Positions 1-5,751 of a DNA stretch of 11,902 nt are shown here, piece by piece. Under the pieces are notes generated by a model. The model was not told the DNA's origin. It was given only the letters and a program-made list of their open reading frames with translations, and did not search any database. Position numbers and translations under genes: made by a program. The stretch comes from Deltaproteobacteria bacterium (GTDB taxonomy: Bacteria > Desulfobacterota > DSM-4660 > Desulfatiglandales > Desulfatiglandaceae). The stretch spans positions 1 to 11,902 of the forward strand of contig JAFCZI010000036.1 of the NCBI GenBank assembly GCA_019314425.1. Direction: 5' to 3'. Position 1 is the first letter of the stretch. The number at the start of each line of letters is the position of its first letter.

Positions 1-185
1 TTAGCCAACGAATTGAGATACCGACTTTTATCTCTATTTTCGAAGAAGTTGAATGCAGGTTTCAGGTGGTACTGTTCCGGAGAAAGGGGGTGGGGGCTGC
101 CTTTTAAACCATCGTTTCATATCGTCGGGTAATATCGCTTGACATAAAAGTTTCGTATTTAGCGCAGTCATTAGGGGGTAAATTT

Positions 186-1460
186 ATGAAGAAAGGTATG
201 TTCGCAAAACTGGGAATACTGTTGCTGGCAATGTTTTTTCTGATGGCTTTTTCAACGGTTGCAGCGGCCAAGGATATTCGGATTGGCGGTATTATGGACT
301 GTACCGGTGCCACTTCGGATGTGGGGAAAGATTATGCCATTGGCATGGCGGACGCTTTCAAATACATTAACAGCCAGGGGGGCGTCAACGGTAAGAAGAT
401 CAAATACACATGGTTTGATTACGGCTACCGAATTCCCGAGGCCATTACCAAATACAAAATGTCGAAACGTTTGGGGGCCGTTGCCATTATGGGATGGGGC
501 ACCGGTGATACGGAAGCTCTTTCACCCACGGTCAATAAAGACAAGATCCCCTATGTGTCGGCTTCCTATTCCGCTCATTTGACAAATCCTGCAAAAACAC
601 CCTACAATCTCTTTTTCTCATCGGATTATTCCACCAACGCCAGGTCGTGTCTCACCGCATGGTTTGATAAGAAATGGCCCAAAAATCCGGATTTTGGAAA
701 ACGGAAACCCCGCCTTTCCTGCTGTTACATGTTTGCATCGCCCTACTGCTTGGCACCCATCAAGGCTATCAAAAACCAAGCCAAACTGCTGGGTTTTGAG
801 GTAGGCCCTGATCAGGATATTTCTCTTTTTTCCCTGGACACCAGGAGCCAGGTGATGGCGATGAAATCTTTCAAACCCGATGTGGTGTGGCATGGCAACA
901 CCACCATGAGTGTTGCGGCCACCGTTCGGGACGCTTATGCCCTTGGATTGGGCGCTGCTTGGATCGTCGACAACTGGGGATTTGATGAAAACCTGCCGCG
1001 TCTGGCCGGCGAGGCGGCCGAAGGGGTCATGGGGGCCACTCCATGTGCGTTTTTTGGTCAGGACGTGAAGAATATGGACCTGGTGGTTTCCTCCGCTGAG
1101 AAATACAGCCCCGGCGTGCCTTTGGGTAAAAGGCTGATTCGTACGGTGCAGGCGTGGGGTGACGCATTGGTTTTGTGGGAAGCCCTGAAGCGGGCGGATG
1201 CAGCCGGTGTTGATCTCACTCAGAAGGGTTCAGGCCCTGCGATCATGGAGAAGGGTTTTGAGACCATGCGCAATTTCGATATCGGTCTGGGCGCCGCGCC
1301 CATCAGCTATACTGCGACGGATCATCGCCCGGCCACCGGGTGTATTGTTCAGGAATGGAAAGGTGGAAAATTTCAGGTGGTGGAGGATGTGGATTTGAAG
1401 AAAAAATGGCCTGTGCTTTGGGATAAAACCGAAAAGGAAGGCGGTTTTTTCGGCTATTAA
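186..1460 (+). CDS. ABC transporter substrate-binding protein, branched-chain amino acid (LivK) type
   Basis: Predicted periplasmic solute-binding protein of the type 1 fold (Peripla_BP_6/LivK-like), which would deliver a ligand to a Liv-type ABC permease. The 424-residue protein starts with a clear Sec signal peptide: basic MKKGMFAK, a hydrophobic core at residues 9-22, then an Ala-rich cleavage site at 26-28. The mature part opens with the family's IRIGGIMDCTG strand and carries the usual segments MGWGTGDTEALSP and IPYVSASYSA. The start is well placed: a G-rich Shine-Dalgarno at 174-178 lies 7 bases before the ATG. Ligand specificity cannot be read from the sequence; in anaerobic deltaproteobacteria such paralogues are often linked to aromatic or fatty acid uptake genes, and an acyl-CoA ligase remnant lies 0.7 kb downstream. 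No permease or ATPase gene is in view, so the rest of the transporter may lie before position 1 or elsewhere. Confidence 0.9.
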   Translation: MKKGMFAKLGILLLAMFFLMAFSTVAAAKDIRIGGIMDCTGATSDVGKDYAIGMADAFKYINSQGGVNGKKIKYTWFDYGYRIPEAITKYKMSKRLGAVAIMGWGTGDTEALSPTVNKDKIPYVSASYSAHLTNPAKTPYNLFFSSDYSTNARSCLTAWFDKKWPKNPDFGKRKPRLSCCYMFASPYCLAPIKAIKNQAKLLGFEVGPDQDISLFSLDTRSQVMAMKSFKPDVVWHGNTTMSVAATVRDAYALGLGAAWIVDNWGFDENLPRLAGEAAEGVMGATPCAFFGQDVKNMDLVVSSAEKYSPGVPLGKRLIRTVQAWGDALVLWEALKRADAAGVDLTQKGSGPAIMEKGFETMRNFDIGLGAAPISYTATDHRPATGCIVQEWKGGKFQVVEDVDLKKKWPVLWDKTEKEGGFFGY

Positions 1461-1554
1461 TCGAAACATGTTCTTTTGTAAATATTCGGCTTACAATGTA
1501 AATGTTTGGCCAGTGCTTCACATTCGTCTATTTGGGACTGCGTAGCATACTAAA

Positions 1555-1648
1555 GCGGCAGAGCCGCAGTTTTAAGTTTTAGATTTTAAGTTTTTCAGCC
1601 AATGAACTTCTTGTTTTTTGTAATAGAAAACCAGGTGATAAGGTACTA
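1555..1648 (+). repeat. Dispersed intergenic repeat, copy 1 (hairpin plus AT-rich body)
   Basis: A GCGGC-aga-GCCGC hairpin (1555-1567) is followed by runs of TTTTAAG-like heptads and an AT-rich body ending in GGTGATAAGGTACTA at 1648. The same sequence returns at 6514-6601: after the heptad region about 52 of 58 bases agree. Copy 1 carries one extra heptad-like unit of 7 bases. Both copies point the same way and end a short distance (31 and 15 bases) before a start codon. Function is unknown; it resembles a REP/MITE-type element. Confidence 0.85.
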
Positions 1649-1679
1649 ATGCGATGTGAGCAGGCCAAAATAGGCGAAG

Positions 1680-2165
1680 ATGATGAAAAAGAGTTTGATA
1701 CTTTTTGTAGCGTTGTTGTTTGGATTTGGTTTGGTGTTTTCATCCTGTGTGGCGACTGATTTGCAGGTTAAACCCAACAATAGTAATTTTGTAGCGCCCA
1801 AGATTAAATTAGAATCCTTCATGATTCCACAGTATGACGGCTATTGGTATATATCTGCCAAACCCCTAAAAGGTACGGCTGGGGATAGAGGTGCGTTCTT
1901 GCCCATGACGTTCACTTTTAAAATTACCAATCCCAATGTGTACCCCATTAATTTTGAGGAGATCAAATACTCGATTGTGTTTGACAAGGACTTTATTGTG
2001 ATGACCACCGCCGACCAGATGTCCAACTGGATCCCGGCGGGTATGGCTGACGAGGTGCAGGTGACGACGTTGATTACCGTACGCTCCGCTCTGGTTGGCT
2101 TTTCGCTGGCAAATGCTGTTGAGCTGAAAAAGCGTGGTTGGAAAAAAATCGATACCCTGATCTGA
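1680..2165 (+). CDS. LEA14-like (water-stress domain) lipoprotein, C-terminally truncated
   Basis: The 161-residue product begins with a lipoprotein-style signal: MMKK, a hydrophobic stretch at residues 5-20 and FSSC, with Cys23 as the likely lipidated residue (the lipobox has Phe where Leu or Val is usual). Residues about 40-150 resemble the LEA type 2/WHy domain: LESFMIPQYDGYW, FTFKITNPNVYPINFE and WIPAGMADEVQVTTL, the conserved 'TNPN-YP' and 'IPAG' strands of that beta-sandwich. The protein stops abruptly after KKRGWKKIDTLI, where related proteins, as I recall them, continue about 40-60 residues to finish the fold. Directly after the stop lies the rear part of an unrelated ligase gene in the same frame, so the gene was probably cut by a deletion or rearrangement. 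The Shine-Dalgarno is weak (AGGCGA at 1672-1677); the next ATG at 1683 is an equally possible start. It may be a decaying gene. Confidence 0.7.
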   Translation: MMKKSLILFVALLFGFGLVFSSCVATDLQVKPNNSNFVAPKIKLESFMIPQYDGYWYISAKPLKGTAGDRGAFLPMTFTFKITNPNVYPINFEEIKYSIVFDKDFIVMTTADQMSNWIPAGMADEVQVTTLITVRSALVGFSLANAVELKKRGWKKIDTLI

Positions 2166-2174
2166 TAAATCGCA

Positions 2175-2729
2175 ATGCCGCCATTGGGTAAAACGCTCCC
2201 CATGGCTGAGGTAAGGCTTGTGGACGGCCATGACAATTCGATTGCCGATGGTCAGGTCGGGGAAATTGTGGTAAAAGGTCCCATGGTGGTTCAAGGATAC
2301 CGGAACCTGCCCGAAGACAACGAATACACATTCAGGGGCGGATGGCATCATACCGGCGACCAGGGACGGTTTGATGAGGACGGCTTTCTGTGGTATGCGG
2401 GGCGCAAGACCGAAAAGGAGCTGATCAAACCGGGTGGGGAAAATGTCTATTCGGCGGAGGTTGAAAAGAGCATCCTGGAGCATCCGGTCATACAAACAAC
2501 GGTTGTCATCGGTGTTCCGGACCCCGAATGGAAAGAAGGGATCAAAGCCGCCTGCGTGCTGAAAGAGGGTGAAATTCTCGAAGCGCGGGTGTTGATTGAC
2601 TTTGTGGTGGAATGGATTACACGGTACAAAAAACCTCAATATGTTGAGTTCGTTACCGAGTTTCCATTTCGGGAAGGTGGCGTTCCGGACAGGGAGAAGA
2701 TCAAAGATCTTTATGGTGGCGATCAGTAG
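2175..2729 (+). pseudogene. Acyl-CoA synthetase (AMP-binding, ANL family) remnant: C-terminal third only
   Basis: These 184 residues match only the end of an AMP-forming acyl-CoA ligase, normally about 500-550 residues. Visible are the end of the large domain (AEVRLVDG, GEIVVKGPMVVQGYRN), core motif A7 as GWHHTGD at 56-62, the hinge and A8 region GRKTEKELIKPGGENVYSAE from 76, and the mobile C-terminal domain with VIGVPDPEWKEGIKA. The ATP-binding P-loop motif (TSGTTG-like) and the adenylate motif YGxTE, which should lie before this part, are absent, so it cannot form an acyl-adenylate alone. Ligase similarity begins almost at the ATG (LGKTLPM). There is no Shine-Dalgarno before it; only reinitiation after the lipoprotein stop 9 bases upstream could translate it. 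The reading frame itself is intact, which suggests a recent truncation. The stop codon lies within an 18-base sequence shared with the element at 5027-5184. Confidence 0.8.
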
Positions 2730-2741
2730 ATGGGACTTTTT
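2724..2741 (-). repeat. 18-base fragment shared with the 5027-5184 element
   Basis: The sequence CAGTAGATGGGACTTTTT here is the exact reverse complement of 5038-5055, which belongs to the left arm of the large palindromic element at 5027-5184. It contains the TAG stop (2727-2729) of the ligase remnant. It may be the end of a degenerate or broken second copy of that element. Confidence 0.65.
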
Positions 2742-2748
2742 TTCGTGT

Positions 2749-2890
2749 GAGCCAGTTTCAAAACGTCCCATTTTGCCCGATCTCTGCGTCAAGCTTAAAT
2801 TTTAATCCTCGAAATATCCAATATATTCCTGCGGTTAAAATTTTCGCCTTCCTTGACCTCGAACAAAATTGAACATTTTGAAATTGGCTC
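2749..2890. repeat. Imperfect palindromic intergenic element (about 142 bases)
   Basis: The left end GAGCCAGTTTCAAAACGT pairs with the right end, which reads GAGCCAATTTCAAAATGT on the minus strand. The similarity of the two halves continues inward through ATTTTG(C/T)(C/T)CGA and AAATTTTAA(T/C)C to a centre near 2815-2825 (AATATCCAATATATT). Such a long, imperfect dyad filling nearly the whole gap is typical of MITE-like elements. No reading frame or transposase is present. The element ends just before the Shine-Dalgarno of the following ftsB-like gene. Confidence 0.75.
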
Positions 2891-2909
2891 GTGTGGGAGG
2901 CATTTCAGG

Positions 2910-3215
2910 TTGAGCGAAAAATTAAAAAAAATCCTGAAAATTCCTTTAATACTATTGTGTTTTACTGTTCCGATTGCGGGCTGGATCTGCTATGGTGATG
3001 GGGGTATGATTCGCCTTTGCCGGACCGGGGTGGAGCGGCGGGAGTGCTTTGATCGCATTCGAAAGCTTGTGGCCGAAAACCAGGTGCTTATCGAAGAGGT
3101 CCACCGCTTTCGCACAGATATGACATATGTGGAGTCCGTGGCCAGAAACGAGCTTAGCCTGATTCGAAAAAACGAGGTTATTTATCGTTTTCGGAAGGGT
3201 TCAGCCGGGGATTAG
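2910..3215 (+). CDS. FtsB/DivIC-like septum formation initiator protein
   Basis: Small bitopic membrane protein of the FtsB/DivIC family, which in other bacteria joins FtsL and FtsQ in the divisome. The 101-residue product has a short basic cytoplasmic start (SEKLKKILK), one membrane span at about residues 10-28, and a coiled-coil stretch at about 45-70 (ECFDRIRKLVAENQVLIEEV). The family signature at 71-94 is clear: YVESVARNELSLIRKNEVIY, matching the usual 'YIE..AR..LGL...E.VY.F' pattern. I chose the TTG at 2910 because GGGAGG at 2895-2900 lies 9 bases before it. An ATG at 2853 is in frame, but the extension would be encoded by the palindromic element at 2749-2890 and has no Shine-Dalgarno. 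The TPR gene follows after 3 bases, so the two are surely cotranscribed. Confidence 0.85.
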   Translation: MSEKLKKILKIPLILLCFTVPIAGWICYGDGGMIRLCRTGVERRECFDRIRKLVAENQVLIEEVHRFRTDMTYVESVARNELSLIRKNEVIYRFRKGSAGD

Positions 3216-3218
3216 ACA

Positions 3219-3956
3219 ATGGAAGAAAACGCTGCTTTATATGATGAAATTCTGAAGGCTGGGCCCTCACAAGGCACCCTGCACATTATTCTGGCCCGAA
3301 TCAGGGATGAAGGCCGCGTCAATGACGTGATCCGATGGTGTATGAAGTTTTTGGGGGTCTATCCGAAAGATGTTTATTTGAGAACGCTGCTTGCGGAATC
3401 TTACTTCGACATGGGATCAATCGGGCAGGCGGAAACTGAATTCCTGAAAGTTTCATCCATGATGAATGACTTGCTTCCCGTCTATTCCAGGCTTTCCGGG
3501 ATTTATGCAAAGCAGAAGCGGTTTGCAGAGGCGACCGGTGAGGCTGAAATCTTCCTGGCACACCACCCGGAAGATCCTGAAATGCGTGAATTACTTAAAA
3601 ACATTGAAGAAGCGAGGGGTGCGACAGCCGGAGGGCAGGAAGGGCGGGATCAGAAACCGCCTGTTCTGCCGGATGATGACGCGGAATCCCTGGCAGACCT
3701 TGCCACACCGACCATCGCCGAGCTTTATTTCAGCCAGGGGCAACTGGAAGCTGCGGTGGAAACCTACCAAAAGGTTATTGAAGAACATCCCGACGACAGT
3801 GTTTCCGTCCAGCGGCTTTTGCAACTGAAAGGCGGATTGGACGCCGTCCCTCCCTGCGTACCGAAAGCGTCCCGTAATGAGCATGCGCAGGAAGAAAAAC
3901 TTCGCACCATCCTGGAGAAATGGCTTCCCAGAGTGGGGGAGATAAAATATGGTTAA
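3219..3956 (+). CDS. Tetratricopeptide (TPR) repeat protein
   Basis: A 245-residue TPR protein without signal peptide or membrane span, so probably cytoplasmic. Three helical-hairpin repeats can be seen near residues 19-51, 53-86 and 87-120 (for instance LPVYSRLSGIYAKQKRFAEA), then a charged, Gly/Pro-rich linker at 133-160. A fourth, very typical repeat follows at 164-193: PTIAELYFSQGQLEAAVETY. The tail, EEKLRTILEKWLPRV, is an amphipathic helix. TPRs act as protein-docking scaffolds; no partner can be named from the sequence, although sitting 3 bases after the FtsB-like gene suggests a link to the cell envelope or division. The start ATG has only a weak G-rich site (3207-3210) and may depend on coupling to the upstream stop. 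The gene overlaps the next one by 8 bases. Confidence 0.85.
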   Translation: MEENAALYDEILKAGPSQGTLHIILARIRDEGRVNDVIRWCMKFLGVYPKDVYLRTLLAESYFDMGSIGQAETEFLKVSSMMNDLLPVYSRLSGIYAKQKRFAEATGEAEIFLAHHPEDPEMRELLKNIEEARGATAGGQEGRDQKPPVLPDDDAESLADLATPTIAELYFSQGQLEAAVETYQKVIEEHPDDSVSVQRLLQLKGGLDAVPPCVPKASRNEHAQEEKLRTILEKWLPRVGEIKYG

Positions 3957-4998
3957 GACATTGCCGAATTTTGGATTTACGGCAACCGGTATCGGAAGTG
4001 TGCCGTTTTTGGAGGTGGAAGCGACCTGCAAGGAGATCATAGGGCTTTTTCCACGGATGCCCTACTGGCCGCAGTTTGTAAAACGCAGTTATTTAGAAGA
4101 TATGAGCGTCCAATATAGTGAAGGATTGCCGCTTCTCGAAGTGAACGAAGAGAAACGGACGCTTTCAGTTTCCCGTACCGGTGAAAGGGAATCGGAACTG
4201 GTGGCTTTTTATGAGCGGGTTTTTTCCGAGGATATTGAGTCTTTTGCCATTAGCGAGGCCTATGCCCCCGGTCTTTATACCCTGATGACGTTTTTAGGTG
4301 AAAGCCATTCGGATCAGGAGTCTTATGTCAAGGGGCAGACGGTGGGGCCGGTTACCTTCACGTCAGGAATTCTGGGCCTTGACGGAAAGGCTATTATCCA
4401 TGACCCTGAGTTGTCCGAGGCCATGGTCAGGGGGTTGGCCATTAAGGCACTCTGGCAGGTCAGGCTACTCGAAAAATCAGGAAGACGCCCGATTATTTTT
4501 TTGGACGAGCCGTCTCTATCTGGGTTTGGATCGGCTTTTGCCTCAATCCAGCGGCAGGATGTGATTGATAAACTTCAAATGATGATATCCTATATCAAAG
4601 ACCATTCCGACTGTCTGGTGGGAATACACTGCTGTGGCAATACGGATTGGGCAATGATTATGGCAGCCGGACCGGATATTATCAATTTTGATGCATTTGA
4701 GTTCATGGAACATTTTCTGCTTTACCCGAAAGACATCGCAAGTTTTCTACAGGAGGGCGGCGCCATTGCGTGGGGTATTGTGCCCACTTCCGGTTTCACG
4801 GGTGATGAATCGGAAAAGGAACTTTTGAAAAAGATCGCCGAGGGCATTGACACGATAAAGAAAACGGGTGTAGTCTCACAGACCATTGCTGAAAGGTCCA
4901 TCTTTACACCGTCTTGCGGCATGGGTTCCATGACTTCGCTCAATGCGCGTTCAGCCATGAGTCTGCTGGCCCGGTTGCCAGCCGAATATTTTGTTTAG
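3949..4998 (+). CDS. Cobalamin-independent methionine synthase-like (core MetE / UROD-MetE fold) methyltransferase
   Basis: This 349-residue protein corresponds to the catalytic C-terminal barrel of MetE and lacks the N-terminal half of the classical enzyme of about 750 residues. It opens with TGIGSVPF and MPYWPQFVKRSYLE, typical of the short MetE-like proteins of anaerobes. Likely zinc ligands are visible: His227 and Cys229 (GIHCCGNTDW), Glu251 (FDAFEF) and Cys323 (FTPSCGMGS). The spacing from Cys229 to Glu251 is 22 residues, as between Cys643 and Glu665 of E. coli MetE, and the SCG motif matches its DCG around Cys726. Short core-MetE enzymes described in other anaerobes take the methyl group from a corrinoid protein instead of methyl-folate to make methionine; that role here is inference. 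A zinc-dependent demethylation or another thiol methyltransfer reaction is possible. The start has a G-rich site at 3935-3940 and lies inside the end of the TPR gene, so translation is probably coupled. Confidence 0.8.
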   Translation: MVKTLPNFGFTATGIGSVPFLEVEATCKEIIGLFPRMPYWPQFVKRSYLEDMSVQYSEGLPLLEVNEEKRTLSVSRTGERESELVAFYERVFSEDIESFAISEAYAPGLYTLMTFLGESHSDQESYVKGQTVGPVTFTSGILGLDGKAIIHDPELSEAMVRGLAIKALWQVRLLEKSGRRPIIFLDEPSLSGFGSAFASIQRQDVIDKLQMMISYIKDHSDCLVGIHCCGNTDWAMIMAAGPDIINFDAFEFMEHFLLYPKDIASFLQEGGAIAWGIVPTSGFTGDESEKELLKKIAEGIDTIKKTGVVSQTIAERSIFTPSCGMGSMTSLNARSAMSLLARLPAEYFV

Positions 4999-5026
4999 GG
5001 TACTGAATCATCTTTTGGATAGACTT

Positions 5027-5184
5027 GATGGCGTCGTAAAAAGTCCCATCTACTGCGTTGTGGTGGTTTTTCAGAATCTCAACATACTACGTGTATGCCT
5101 ACGATGAAAAACCACTACGCCTCGTATATGGAACATTTCACGACGCTATCTGCAGATAGCATCGTGACTTTTTACGGGGGCATC
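5027..5184. repeat. Nested palindromic intergenic element (about 158 bases)
   Basis: The outer arms are GATGGCGTCGTAAAAAGTC (5027-5045) and 5166-5184, which reads GATGCCCCCGTAAAAAGTC on the minus strand. Inside is a hairpin with GTGGTTTTTC (5063-5072) pairing with GAAAAACCAC (5106-5115), capped by CATAC-TACGT-GTATG (5083-5097). A second hairpin at 5138-5167 is a 30-base palindrome with a single mismatched pair, whose perfect core is GCTATCTGCAGATAGC (5145-5160). It lies in the gap between the MetE-like gene and the HU promoter and has no reading frame. It resembles a MITE- or REP-type element, and an 18-base piece of it recurs at 2724-2741. Confidence 0.8.
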
Positions 5185-5205
5185 ATCTTTAACTCGTATA
5201 AATTC

Positions 5206-5234
5206 TTGACAAAAAAAAGGTCATAGGATATGTT
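5206..5234 (+). promoter_or_regulatory. Predicted sigma-70 promoter of the HU gene
   Basis: A perfect -35 box TTGACA (5206-5211) is separated by 17 bases from TATGTT (5229-5234), which matches 4 of 6 bases of the -10 consensus. Transcription would begin near 5241 and give a leader of about 150 bases before the HU start codon. Confidence 0.55.
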
Positions 5235-5240
5235 CCCGTA

Positions 5241-5389
5241 CGCGTCACGAAAGGGTGGGGAGGTGAGGGCCTTTACGCTGGCAATATCCGATGTTTTTGG
5301 GTTCGGCATTGATTGTTTTTGTGGGGGGGGGCGGGCCCGGCTTTCAGGGCGGGATTTTTGGTCAACATCTGTAGCGAGGAGGGAAGATA
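5241..5389 (+). other. Long G-rich 5' leader of the HU gene
   Basis: Between the predicted promoter and the HU start there is no reading frame of note. The leader is rich in G runs, including GGTGGGGAGG near 5255-5264 and a run of nine G at 5323-5331 followed by CGGGCCCGG. It ends in an excellent Shine-Dalgarno, GAGGAGGG at 5376-5383, 6 bases before the ATG. I see no known riboswitch fold; the length hints at leader control but does not prove it. Confidence 0.4.
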
Positions 5390-5656
5390 ATGAACAAAGG
5401 TGACTTAATCAATGAGGTGGCCAACGCTGTATGTACCAAGAAGGAAGCGCAGGTGGCGGTGGATTGCGTTTTTGCGAGTATCACCGATGCGTTGAAGCGC
5501 AAGGATAAGGTAACGATCATCGGGTTTGGGACCTTTAAGGTGGAAGAAAGAAAAGCGAGAAAAGGTATTAACCCCCAAACTGGTGAGGCCATTGATATCG
5601 CAGCAAAAACGGTTCCGAAGTTTGTGGCTGGAAAGGCTTTGAAAGAGGCTGTTTAA
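5390..5656 (+). CDS. HU-family DNA-binding protein
   Basis: Small basic nucleoid protein of the HU/IHF family that binds and bends DNA as a dimer. The 88 residues match the usual length of about 90. The N-terminal helices start with MNKGDLINEVANAV. The family signature follows in the saddle and arm region: GFGTFKVEERKARKGINPQT at about residues 46-65, with the conserved arm-tip 'NPQTG' and the closing PKFVAGKALKEAV helix. The arm continues as EAIDIAAKTV, closer to HU than to IHF subunits. The start has a near-perfect Shine-Dalgarno 6 bases upstream and a strong-looking promoter about 150 bases upstream, in line with an abundant protein. It probably forms its own transcript: a run of nine T (5712-5720) follows the stop, though without a clear stem before it. 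Confidence 0.95.
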   Translation: MNKGDLINEVANAVCTKKEAQVAVDCVFASITDALKRKDKVTIIGFGTFKVEERKARKGINPQTGEAIDIAAKTVPKFVAGKALKEAV

Positions 5657-5751
5657 TTCAAAAAAAGGGTAGCATTCCCCATGGCTCTTATTGGATGTTT
5701 TCAGTGAGGGCTTTTTTTTTGCGAGGCCCTTAGGAAAGAGGGGTGCGAAAT

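Noticed and set aside
139..144. TTGACA as a promoter -35 box before the substrate-binding protein gene
   Set aside because: No acceptable -10 hexamer lies 15-19 bases downstream (the sequence there is TAGCGCAGT).
1555..1648. Repeat copies as part of a CRISPR array or attachment site
   Set aside because: Only two copies 5 kb apart with no regular spacers and no integrase or cas gene in the window.
2670..2729. Loss of the catalytic A10 lysine in the ligase remnant (GGVPDREKIK instead of GK) as a sign of a new function
   Set aside because: The fragment already lacks the ATP-binding part, and similar 'xVDRE' endings occur, as I recall, in related ligases, so nothing new follows.
1866..2792. A 308-codon frame on the minus strand across the lipoprotein and ligase remnant
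   Set aside because: The plus-strand frames carry recognisable domains (LEA14-like, AMP-binding C-terminus), while the antisense product looks like no family and spans the scar.
5707..5730. Intrinsic terminator after the HU gene at the run of nine T
   Set aside because: The T-run lies between AGGGC and GCCCT rather than after a stem, and no convincing stem precedes it; a termination role cannot be supported.
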